DNA of 6,631 nt from Helicobacteraceae bacterium. Lineage in GTDB: Bacteria; Campylobacterota; Campylobacteria; Campylobacterales; Sulfurimonadaceae. Under the pieces are notes generated by a model. It did no database searches and was not told where the DNA came from. It saw only the letters and a list, made by a program, of their open reading frames with translations. The stretch is from positions 1-6,631 of the forward strand of contig JAUWLG010000074.1 in NCBI GenBank assembly GCA_030613795.1, read 5' to 3'. Within the stretch, counting starts at the first letter, position 1. Each line of letters starts with the position of its first letter. Shown piece by piece: positions 1 through 5,514 of this stretch. A program made the translations under genes and the position numbers.

Positions 1-333
1 TTTGTTTTGCAGATAACCCATAAGTCGGTCTCTATCACCGCTCAACTTCAGACTCATTAAGAGTTTATCAACATCAATGGCGCTGCACAACCACTTTTCA
101 AGTGCTTCGATCTCAATGATAGGTGCCACTTTCTCTGCATAGAGACGGTCAAGTTCATCTTGTTCTATAGGGTTTACCAACCGTCCTTCGACGATCAATT
201 CGACACCATCATCAATATCAGTTACTAAAGCGATATTATGGTTGTGAAGTTGCTTTGCAAACTCATCACCGCTTAGGGCTCTGCTTTTACCAAAGAGTAT
301 GATATTTTTATTTCTCAGGGCTTCAAAATTCAT
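1..333 (-). CDS. Unrecognised protein, N-terminal 111 residues (BRCT-like start), 3' end outside window
   Basis: An open frame reads leftwards from ATG at 333 and runs off the window, so only the N-terminal 111 residues are seen. I do not recognise the family with certainty. Residues 9-80 alternate short hydrophobic strands and helices: NIILFGKSRALSG at 10-22, a helix at 23-32, IALV at 34-37, VELIVEGR at 44-51, a helix at 57-68, IIEI at 72-75 and a helix at 76-84. The early Ser-Gly pair and the central 'hydrophobic-V-E-G' strand resemble a BRCT-type phosphopeptide-binding fold, which is an inference from pattern alone. Residues 87-111 look helical (LLMSLKLSGDRDRL). There is no signal peptide or membrane segment, so the protein is probably cytoplasmic. 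Reading upstream in frame reaches a TAG with no other start codon, which fixes ATG 333. No Shine-Dalgarno sequence is present; see the TATAAT box at 340-345. Confidence 0.75.
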   Translation of the reverse strand, partial: MNFEALRNKNIILFGKSRALSGDEFAKQLHNHNIALVTDIDDGVELIVEGRLVNPIEQDELDRLYAEKVAPIIEIEALEKWLCSAIDVDKLLMSLKLSGDRDRLMGYLQNK

Positions 334-339
334 AAAGTA

Positions 340-345
340 ATTATA
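340..345 (-). promoter_or_regulatory. -10 box TATAAT, six bases before the ATG at 333
   Basis: A perfect TATAAT on the minus strand is followed by only six bases (TACTTT) before the ATG of the leftmost gene. Transcription from this box would start at or next to the A of the ATG, giving a leaderless or nearly leaderless mRNA. This agrees with the missing Shine-Dalgarno sequence. No good -35 hexamer is seen 16-18 bases further up, which is common for sigma-70 promoters in Campylobacterota. Confidence 0.5.
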
Positions 346-353
346 GTGTTTTT

Positions 354-370
354 GGGCTAAGGGCTAAGGG
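354..370. repeat. Heptad direct repeat (GGGCTAA twice plus GGG)
   Basis: Two tandem copies of GGGCTAA followed by GGG lie about ten bases upstream of the TATAAT box of the leftmost gene, in its -20 to -40 region. With so few copies it may be chance or a remnant of slippage. A change in copy number would alter the promoter's upstream spacing in steps of seven bases. Confidence 0.6.
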
Positions 371-420
371 TTGTTAGAATTTACAAGTTTTTTTAAAGGA
401 TAGTATTACCCACCTACTAA

Positions 421-442
421 AGGGACCCTCTAAAATATTTTA
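421..442. promoter_or_regulatory. Two adjacent short palindromes, possible operator
   Basis: AGGGACCCT (421-429) is a nine-base inverted repeat around a central A. After one base, TAAAATATTTTA (431-442) is a perfect twelve-base palindrome. They lie between the divergent genes ending at 333 and starting at 551. Short dyads in such places are often repressor sites, but no regulator is encoded nearby and AT-rich palindromes also arise by chance. Confidence 0.25.
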
Positions 443-550
443 TGCACTACTCACACTATTTTCACATTTTTCATTATTACAATTGCTTTTAGAATTAGAG
501 ATTCAAACAACTATGGATGGATATCCGCACCAATACAAAAAGGAACTATT

Positions 551-790
551 ATGAAAAATCAGATGCTAAATTTGGGGATTTTACTGTCTACAATCTTGCT
601 CATCATCTCAATGGGAAGTCTAGCTCTGTTTTTCACCAACGACACTAACAATCTTTTTGGTATCGCTCTTGCAATCATCTTACTGCTTGTTGCAATGACC
701 TTTATCAGCTATCTGCTTTTTGATCTATACAGTGCCAAGCAAGATAAACAAGAGAGCGACTACCAATCTTCTCAAGAGACCATCAAGTAG
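551..790 (+). CDS. Small two-helix inner membrane protein, unknown function
   Basis: This 79-residue protein has two hydrophobic segments, about residues 6-28 and 35-57, joined by a short polar loop (TNDTNN at 29-34). A hydrophilic tail rich in Lys, Asp, Glu, Gln and Ser follows (59-79). By the positive-inside rule the Lys-containing N-terminus and tail would both face the cytoplasm, giving a hairpin in the inner membrane. The start is well supported: AAGGA at 539-543 lies seven bases before the ATG. No catalytic motif is visible and I do not recognise a family. It stands alone on the plus strand and faces the exonuclease gene, with 16 bases between the two stop codons. A 13-codon upstream frame from 513 ends on the ATGA of this start (see findings). 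Confidence 0.8.
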   Translation: MKNQMLNLGILLSTILLIISMGSLALFFTNDTNNLFGIALAIILLLVAMTFISYLLFDLYSAKQDKQESDYQSSQETIK

Positions 791-806
791 GTGTAAAAGT
801 CTCTCA

Positions 807-1553
807 CTAATTGCCTTCTAAAACCTTTTTGATGGTGTAGCGAGTATCTTCATCCAGGTTCTGCATATTTTCCATCATCCAACGCAAATAGCCTGCATCT
901 TCATGCGCCAGCTCCTGGATCGTTTTGCCTTTATGCTTTCCAAAACGCATCGGTTTAGTAATAAAGACTGGCTCTTGTGTTAACGCTACCATCTTTTCAA
1001 CATCATTCTCACCCGGAAATTTCTCCTGTACAGCCTTACGCAGTTTTGACAAAAGCAGTTTTAAAAATAGAACATCACCCAAGGCATCATGCGCTTTGAG
1101 CTCTATACCAAGTTTAGCGGCTTCCGCTTCCTCCTCTTTATACAACTCTAATGCGTAACGAAAATACTGCAGACGGTGATACTCAGAATCAGGAAAAACA
1201 TGTTTAGCGACTCGCAGTGTGTCGATCAGTTTCATGTCAAGTGCAAAGCCCTCTTTTTCAAGCATACCGATGTCGAATGGTGCATTATGAATGATCATGT
1301 AGTTGTCAGGTGTGTTGAGTTCCAAAAGACGTTTATACGCACTCAGTTCCGTACACGCTGGCTTACCTTCGATCATGTCCGGCGTAATATTATGGACTTC
1401 CATCGCACCAATAGCAATAGGAACCTCAGACGAACAGAGTTCATTGTGGACTTCGACCTCTTTGGCACCTAAGACCATGTAGCCAAGTTGAATGACCCTG
1501 TCGTTCTCGCCTGCGCCTGTTGTCTCGGTGTCTAAAATAATATATTTTGCCAT
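807..1553 (-). CDS. exoX: Exonuclease X-like DEDDh 3'-5' exonuclease with C-terminal DUF3820-type domain
   Basis: This 248-residue protein has all DEDDh exonuclease motifs. Exo I is LDTETTG with D8 and E10, Exo II is HNAPFD with D94, and Exo III is HDALGD with H155 and D160. These residues hold two metal ions for 3'-5' hydrolysis of DNA or RNA ends. Residues 203-246 (RFGKHKGKTIQEL, then GYLRWM) form a DUF3820-type tail. The same order of nuclease and FGK.(K/R)GK...GYLRW tail is found in E. coli exodeoxyribonuclease X, including the AMEVHNIT segment at 50-57, so I favour ExoX over a DNA polymerase III epsilon subunit. E. coli ExoX degrades single-stranded DNA in repair. Many Campylobacterota lack the MutL/MutH pathway, so its role here may differ. 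AAGG at 1560-1563 supports the ATG. The gene lies 38 bases downstream of the small gene starting at 1975 and is probably cotranscribed with it. Confidence 0.88.
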   Translation of the reverse strand: MAKYIILDTETTGAGENDRVIQLGYMVLGAKEVEVHNELCSSEVPIAIGAMEVHNITPDMIEGKPACTELSAYKRLLELNTPDNYMIIHNAPFDIGMLEKEGFALDMKLIDTLRVAKHVFPDSEYHRLQYFRYALELYKEEEAEAAKLGIELKAHDALGDVLFLKLLLSKLRKAVQEKFPGENDVEKMVALTQEPVFITKPMRFGKHKGKTIQELAHEDAGYLRWMMENMQNLDEDTRYTIKKVLEGN

Positions 1554-1591
1554 GAGTGACCTTGTATGGAAAGTTGTTTAGGGATTATAAA

Positions 1592-1975
1592 TTATTGAAA
1601 GTTAATGTAAGGTTCGGCTTCTAACTGCTTCATTGCCGCTATGAACATCTCATTGAGTTCGATATCAACATATTCCTCGTCCTTTTCAAGACAAAACTTA
1701 TAAGTGAAAAAACTTATCGCCTGCCATTTGATCAGTTTTCGGTTATAGGTAAATTCTTCTACTGCAACAGGTTCAATCAACTCTTCTAAAAGCTCAGTGA
1801 TTCGTGCTTTGCAATTTTGTTTATCATAATTACCAAAGAGTTTACATAATTGCTGCAAAGCGATATAGACATAAGGTTCACCCTCTTGAATAGAGGTGAA
1901 GTAGATACTGTTTGCCAACTTTACAGCATCCTCACTTGGCCGTTTCATGATCGATCGTTTCTCTACAGTTTCCAT
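1592..1975 (-). CDS. Hypothetical 127-residue protein, possible winged-helix relative of replication initiators
   Basis: I do not firmly recognise this protein. Residues 14-28 form a helix, 34-48 (PYVYIALQQLCKLFG) a strand followed by a helix, and 50-66 a second helix with basic residues (KQNCKARITELLEEL). A beta hairpin follows at 68-90 (VAVEEFTYNRKLIKW, then AISFF), and then YVDIELNEMF at 102-111. This helix-helix-wing order with a Trp-containing hairpin resembles the first winged-helix domain of plasmid Rep (RepB/RepE type) initiators. Those usually carry two such domains, so if related this is a single-domain form. GGGAGAG at 1984-1990 ends eight bases before ATG 1975 and favours that start over the internal Met10. 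The gene precedes the ExoX-like gene by 38 bases on the same strand, which hints at a shared role in DNA metabolism. Two Cys residues (44 and 55) are not a recognised metal site. Confidence 0.75.
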   Translation of the reverse strand: METVEKRSIMKRPSEDAVKLANSIYFTSIQEGEPYVYIALQQLCKLFGNYDKQNCKARITELLEELIEPVAVEEFTYNRKLIKWQAISFFTYKFCLEKDEEYVDIELNEMFIAAMKQLEAEPYINFQ

Positions 1976-1983
1976 CGTACTAA

Positions 1984-1990
1984 CTCTCCC
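1984..1990 (-). promoter_or_regulatory. Ribosome binding site GGGAGAG deciding the start at 1975
   Basis: GGGAGAG on the minus strand is followed by eight bases and then ATG 1975. The alternative ATG at 1948 (Met10) has no comparable site. A weak -10-like TATAAG lies just upstream at 1999-2004. Confidence 0.6.
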
Positions 1991-2125
1991 GTATCACTCT
2001 TATATCAAAATAAAAAACATATAAACACTACTACTCTTACAAACTTCTACTTCGATATTTTAGTATCATGATTTCTACTCATTATATTACGATTTTTGTT
2101 AACCATGTTTATAGCTATGACTCTA

Positions 2126-2131
2126 TATAAT
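2126..2131 (+). promoter_or_regulatory. -10 box TATAAT, six bases before the amidase ATG at 2138
   Basis: A perfect TATAAT is followed by CAACAA and then ATG 2138. Transcription would start at about the ATG, so this operon's mRNA is probably leaderless at its first gene. No Shine-Dalgarno sequence is seen before any in-frame start from 2096 to 2138. The layout is the same as at 340-345. Confidence 0.5.
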
Positions 2132-2137
2132 CAACAA

Positions 2138-2782
2138 ATGATTAAATTATTACTTACTGTTTTTGCCTTTGTCACCTCTATCCATGCATTAGAGATCATC
2201 CAAAAACCAATTAGCTTCAGTGAACACCGAAAAGTACTTACCCTAAAATATATCAATGGCCACTATGGGCTTACACCCAAAGATATCAGCATTACACCTA
2301 AAGTCATTGTCATCCACTTTACAGCCATACCGACACTGCAAGGCTCTTATGAAGCCTTTAACAGTGAAGAGCTTCCCTCAAGCCGCACAGATATCTCTGG
2401 CAATAGTGCCAGTGTCAATGTCTCTGTACCCTACCTCATTGACAGAGACGGGACCATCTATCAACTTATGCCGGACAACTGGATGGGACGACACGTCATC
2501 GGTCTTAACTACAGCAGTATCGGCATTGAAAATGTTGGCAAACTTGGTAACCTAACGGCTAAACAGCTTGAGGCTAACATTGCTCTCATTGCTTACCTCC
2601 ATAAAAAATATGAAAGTATCGACTACCTTATCGGCCACTCAGATTATCGCTGTTTTGAAGAGACGTCTCTGTGGCTGGAGAGAGACAAAAATTATCGTAC
2701 CGAAAAAGATGACCCGGGTGAAGTGTTTATGAACAAACTCCGATCCGCTCTGCCTACACTGAAACAAGCACCTTGTAAATGA
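2138..2782 (+). CDS. Exported zinc N-acetylmuramoyl-L-alanine amidase (Amidase_2/PGRP family)
   Basis: This enzyme should cleave the amide bond between N-acetylmuramic acid and L-Ala of the peptidoglycan stem peptide. From ATG 2138 the protein has 214 residues. Residues 1-17 (MIKLLLTVFAFVTSIHA) form a signal peptide, probably cut after Ala17. The Amidase_2 fold spans about 52-200: VIHFTA with Zn ligand H60, LIDRDGTIYQL at 100-110, GIENVG with E131, GHSD with H167, and K-D-D-P-G at 190-194 with the third ligand D192. No wall-binding domain and no lipobox are present. The frame stays open upstream to TTG 2096, but those residues would precede the signal peptide and lack a ribosome site, so I chose 2138. 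The sequence ends in a Cys-Lys pair, and C172 and C213 could form a disulfide. Its stop overlaps the next start (ATGA at 2779-2782), implying translational coupling. A role in releasing stem peptides for salvage is inferred from the neighbours. Confidence 0.9.
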   Translation: MIKLLLTVFAFVTSIHALEIIQKPISFSEHRKVLTLKYINGHYGLTPKDISITPKVIVIHFTAIPTLQGSYEAFNSEELPSSRTDISGNSASVNVSVPYLIDRDGTIYQLMPDNWMGRHVIGLNYSSIGIENVGKLGNLTAKQLEANIALIAYLHKKYESIDYLIGHSDYRCFEETSLWLERDKNYRTEKDDPGEVFMNKLRSALPTLKQAPCK

Positions 2783-3912
2783 TAACAACGCCACTCTTTT
2801 ACCTGTTAAGTGTTGCTCTGCTTGCGGCACTCCTCGGTACACTTGAAAAGGTCACCAAACACAAAGTTTTCACCTTTTTGCCTTCCGTTGTATTGATCTA
2901 CGCTGCAGCGATGGTTTTTGCTCAATTTGGTCTGTGGCAGGAGAGTACGTCCATACACGACAGTTATAAAAGTGTCAAAACGGTTTTACTGCCGGCCATG
3001 CTCTTTGTTATGCTACTGCAGATCGACCTGAAAGCGTTTGCAGGACTTGGACGATCACTTATCATTGCCTATGTCTCATCTGTTTTATCACTCTCGTTTG
3101 CATTCATCGCCCTTTTTTGGCTCTTCTCTTTGAACAGTGATGCTGCAGGTGTCTTTGCCACACTGGCAGGCAGCTGGACAGGCGGCACTGCCAACATGCT
3201 TGCCGTCGCAGGCGCGCTCGATGTCCGTGAAGAGCTGATGGGTTACGCCCTCATCGTTGACTCCATTGACTATACCCTCTGGGTGATGACCTTGCTCTTT
3301 TTAGTTGCTTTCGCCCCTGCTTTTAACCGTTGGACCAAAGCACCGCTTCGCTTTAAGACTATCGATGAGGAGCAGCAGGAAAAACAGAAGATTCAACCAC
3401 TGCCTTTAGTTCTGCTTTTTATCTTCTCACTTGCCATCGCCTACCTCAGCAACACTCTTGCCTCACTGCTAAGCGGTCTTTCACAGACAACTTGGAGTGT
3501 TCTCTTTGCCACACTCTTTGGGTTAATAGGTTCACGTACACCCTTAAAAAGTATCGTTGGTTCACCTACACTCTCCAGTGCTATGTTGATGTTCCTAATC
3601 GCTCTTATCGGTTCGCAAGCTCACCTTCGAGGTTTTGGTGAAGTACCTCTTTACTTAGGTGTCGGTCTGCTTATATTGCTATTTCATGCCCTTATTATGG
3701 TCATCGTGGCGAAACTCTTCAGACTCGACCTCTTTAGCATCGGCGTTGCCTCACTTGCCAACATCGGTGGGGTTGCTTCTGCACCTATCTTGGCTGCAGC
3801 CTATCACCGCTCTCTCATAGGTATTGCTGTCTTGATGGCTATTATGGGGTACATGATAGGCACCTTCGCAGGACTGGCTATCGGCTACATCCTACAAGGT
3901 CTTGCTGCATGA
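2779..3912 (+). CDS. DUF819 family multi-pass membrane protein, candidate permease
   Basis: This 377-residue integral membrane protein has roughly ten or more hydrophobic helices and matches the DUF819 (YjcL-like) family, whose substrates I do not know to be established. It divides into halves separated by a charged cytoplasmic loop at about 184-206 (TIDEEQQEKQK). Each half carries a glycine-rich small-residue motif: GSWTGGTANM at 131-140 and ANIGGVASAP at 327-336. This suggests an internal duplication of the sort seen in secondary transporters with broken helices. The gene starts inside the stop of the amidase gene (ATGA) with little Shine-Dalgarno signal, so its translation should depend on ribosomes finishing the amidase frame. 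It ends in a second ATGA overlap with the epimerase gene. Placed between a periplasmic amidase and a cytoplasmic dipeptide epimerase, it is a plausible importer of murein-derived peptides. That role is inferred from context, and export or another substrate cannot be excluded. Confidence 0.88.
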   Translation: MITTPLFYLLSVALLAALLGTLEKVTKHKVFTFLPSVVLIYAAAMVFAQFGLWQESTSIHDSYKSVKTVLLPAMLFVMLLQIDLKAFAGLGRSLIIAYVSSVLSLSFAFIALFWLFSLNSDAAGVFATLAGSWTGGTANMLAVAGALDVREELMGYALIVDSIDYTLWVMTLLFLVAFAPAFNRWTKAPLRFKTIDEEQQEKQKIQPLPLVLLFIFSLAIAYLSNTLASLLSGLSQTTWSVLFATLFGLIGSRTPLKSIVGSPTLSSAMLMFLIALIGSQAHLRGFGEVPLYLGVGLLILLFHALIMVIVAKLFRLDLFSIGVASLANIGGVASAPILAAAYHRSLIGIAVLMAIMGYMIGTFAGLAIGYILQGLAA

Positions 3913-5195
3913 TCATCACGGGTATTACACTTGAGATCGAAAAAATACCGCTTCGAACGCCTTTTATCACCGCACTTCGCAGGGTTGACGATGTTGAGAA
4001 CATTCGCATCTGCATCCACACAGACACACCTAATATAGGTTATGGCGCGGCACCTGCCACAAAAGCTATCACAGGTGAAGACTTACAAAGCATCTCTAAG
4101 ACCATCAAAAAGATCATTACACCCAAACTTGTCGGAGAGACGTTTGATCTGCCAAAAGTTCTAGATACCTTGCACACTTGCTGCAAGAGCAACAGCAGTG
4201 CCAAGGCGGCAGTTGACATGGCACTCTATGATCTTGCAGCTGCATCAAACAACACAACTTTGGTCGAGTTTTTAGGTGCTGAACCGAAACCTCTTCAGAC
4301 TGCTGTCACCATCAGTCTTAAAAGCCCAGAAGAGATGGCTGATGATGCCATATCTGCCTTTGGCCGCGGCTTTGAGATCTTGAAGGTCAAGGTCGGCGGA
4401 AAAGATGAGTTGGACACTGAACGCATTGTTGCCATTAGAGAAGCTCTGCCTGAGGCTCGGCTGCTTATTGATGCCAATCAGGCTTGGGGTGTTGATGAAT
4501 CTTTAGAGATCATCAAAGCAATAACACCTTTAAACATTGAGTTGATCGAACAGCCTGTTCTCGGCAGCGATATTCAAGGGCTAAAAACTATCTCTCAACA
4601 GAGCGGTATTCCTATCTTAGCTGACGAAGCCGTCTTTACGTTAGACGATGCAAAAAAAGTCATCAAAGAGAAAGCAGCTGACCTTATCAATATAAAGTTG
4701 ATGAAATGCGGCGGCATCTCTAAAGCGATCGAGATCATTGAGTACTGCCAAAAACAAGGTGTGAAATGTATGATGGGTTCGATGTTAGAGGGACCGACCT
4801 CCATTGCCCTCACAACCCAACTTGTCATGGCCTACTCTGATGCCTTTAGCCATATCGATCTTGACAGCCCACTACTTTATAAGAAACTCTCGACAGGGAC
4901 AGGACTAAAGTTTTTCAACAATACCATCGAACTCGAAACAGAGGAGTTCTACTCACTCTATATTCTAGAATGTGCAGACAATACTCTGTATACCGGTATT
5001 GCAAAAGAGGTAGGAAAAAGAGTAGAGGACCACAACAGTTCGCCAAAAGGTGCCAAATACACCAAAGCACGTCGTCCAGTAAAGTTAGTCTATGAGGAGA
5101 AACACCGCTCAAAAAGCGCTGCTCTGAAAAGGGAGATAGAGGTTAAAAAGATGACACGTCCTCAAAAAGAGAAGCTCATCGCACTACAAAAGTAG
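3909..5195 (+). CDS. L-Ala-D/L-Glu-type dipeptide epimerase fused to a C-terminal GIY-YIG domain
   Basis: Residues 1-342 are an enolase-superfamily dipeptide epimerase. The capping domain has the TALR loop at 21-24. The barrel carries the acid-base Lys pair K159-V-K161, metal ligands D188, E214 and D239, the opposite base K263 (NIKLMK) and the DLD motif at 317-319. In L-Ala-D/L-Glu epimerases that DxD grips the dipeptide's amino end. The predicted reaction is L-Ala-D-Glu to L-Ala-L-Glu, a step in murein peptide recycling. Residues 348-424 (4950-5180) are a complete GIY-YIG domain of the UPF0213/YhbQ type: LYI at 350-352, YTG at 361-363, R371 with H375-N376, GAKYTKARRPVKLVY at 381-395, and E409 in ALKRE. 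Epimerases of this family usually end near residue 345-360 in a Pro-Gly-Leu-Gly segment, which is absent. AAGG at 3896-3899 and the ATGA overlap with the permease gene support the start. Confidence 0.9.
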   Translation: MIITGITLEIEKIPLRTPFITALRRVDDVENIRICIHTDTPNIGYGAAPATKAITGEDLQSISKTIKKIITPKLVGETFDLPKVLDTLHTCCKSNSSAKAAVDMALYDLAAASNNTTLVEFLGAEPKPLQTAVTISLKSPEEMADDAISAFGRGFEILKVKVGGKDELDTERIVAIREALPEARLLIDANQAWGVDESLEIIKAITPLNIELIEQPVLGSDIQGLKTISQQSGIPILADEAVFTLDDAKKVIKEKAADLINIKLMKCGGISKAIEIIEYCQKQGVKCMMGSMLEGPTSIALTTQLVMAYSDAFSHIDLDSPLLYKKLSTGTGLKFFNNTIELETEEFYSLYILECADNTLYTGIAKEVGKRVEDHNSSPKGAKYTKARRPVKLVYEEKHRSKSAALKREIEVKKMTRPQKEKLIALQK

Positions 5196-5206
5196 TAGAG
5201 ACTACT
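5191..5206. terminator. Small hairpin across two convergent stop codons
   Basis: AGTAGT (5191-5196), loop AGAG, ACTACT (5201-5206) forms a six-base-pair stem. It contains the TAG of the epimerase fusion (5193-5195) and the stop of the opposing acidic gene (5202-5204), which are only six bases apart. It could act on both strands where transcripts meet. The stem is short and AT-rich, with no real T-tract on the plus strand and only TTT on the minus strand, so it would be a weak terminator at best. Confidence 0.25.
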
Positions 5207-5468
5207 CCTCTTCGCCTGCAGCACGCATCTCTGCGATCTCTTCAATGATCTCAGCAGCTTCATCTTCTTCAAGTTCACCTGTCATCGCCTCTTCAAGCAT
5301 CACTTTAAACTCAGTTTTAAGCTCTTGCAGTTCAGCTAGCTCTTGCTTGACTTCGTCCGTCGCAGTTTTCGCATCGTTGATCAGTTCAAAAAGTCCATCG
5401 ATCACATCTTCGATTTCAGGGATAATGTCATTGTTTAACAGGTCTATAAGTTCTTCAGTTTTAGTCAT
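5202..5468 (-). CDS. Small, very acidic, all-helical protein of unknown function
   Basis: This 88-residue protein has about 30 Asp/Glu against 6 Lys/Arg by hand count, and no Cys, Trp or Tyr. It reads as two or three amphipathic helices: about 3-33 (EELIDLL, then IEDVIDGLFELI), 36-62 (DEVKQELAELQEL with heptad-like Leu spacing) and 65-83 (ELEEDEAAEIIEEIAEM). This suggests a short coiled coil or helical bundle, possibly a binding partner of a basic protein. No signal peptide or membrane segment is present, so it is probably cytoplasmic. AGGA at 5476-5479, seven bases before the ATG, supports the start. It lies 46 bases downstream of a thioredoxin-like gene on the same strand and could be cotranscribed, although the gap is AT-rich enough to hold its own promoter. 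I do not recognise a family. Confidence 0.8.
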   Translation of the reverse strand: MTKTEELIDLLNNDIIPEIEDVIDGLFELINDAKTATDEVKQELAELQELKTEFKVMLEEAMTGELEEDEAAEIIEEIAEMRAAGEEE

Positions 5469-5514
5469 TGGGGTATCCTAGTTTATATTGGCGGTATTTT
5501 ATCATATCACACAA

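Noticed and set aside
775..804. AGAGAC (775-780) and GTCTCT (799-804) as a terminator between the convergent genes at 790 and 807
   Set aside because: The stem has only six pairs, the loop is 18 bases and no T-tract follows on either strand.
925..1472. Plus-strand open frames inside the exonuclease gene
   Set aside because: They are antisense shadows: Ser/Cys-rich or patternless translations with no ribosome sites, opposite a gene with full catalytic motifs.
2096..2137. Longer amidase start at TTG 2096 or ATG 2105 or 2117
   Set aside because: None has a ribosome site, the extra residues would precede a normal signal peptide, and the TATAAT box lies inside this stretch.
4941..4958. GAGGAG at 4941-4946, in the junction between the epimerase and GIY-YIG domains, as a ribosome site for a separate GIY-YIG gene
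   Set aside because: No ATG, GTG or TTG follows in frame at a usable distance. The first ATG (around 4976) is out of frame, and the bases are simply two Glu codons.
5245..5481. Plus-strand serine-rich frame opposite the acidic gene
   Set aside because: The long Ser runs are the reverse complement of Glu/Asp codons in the real minus-strand gene.
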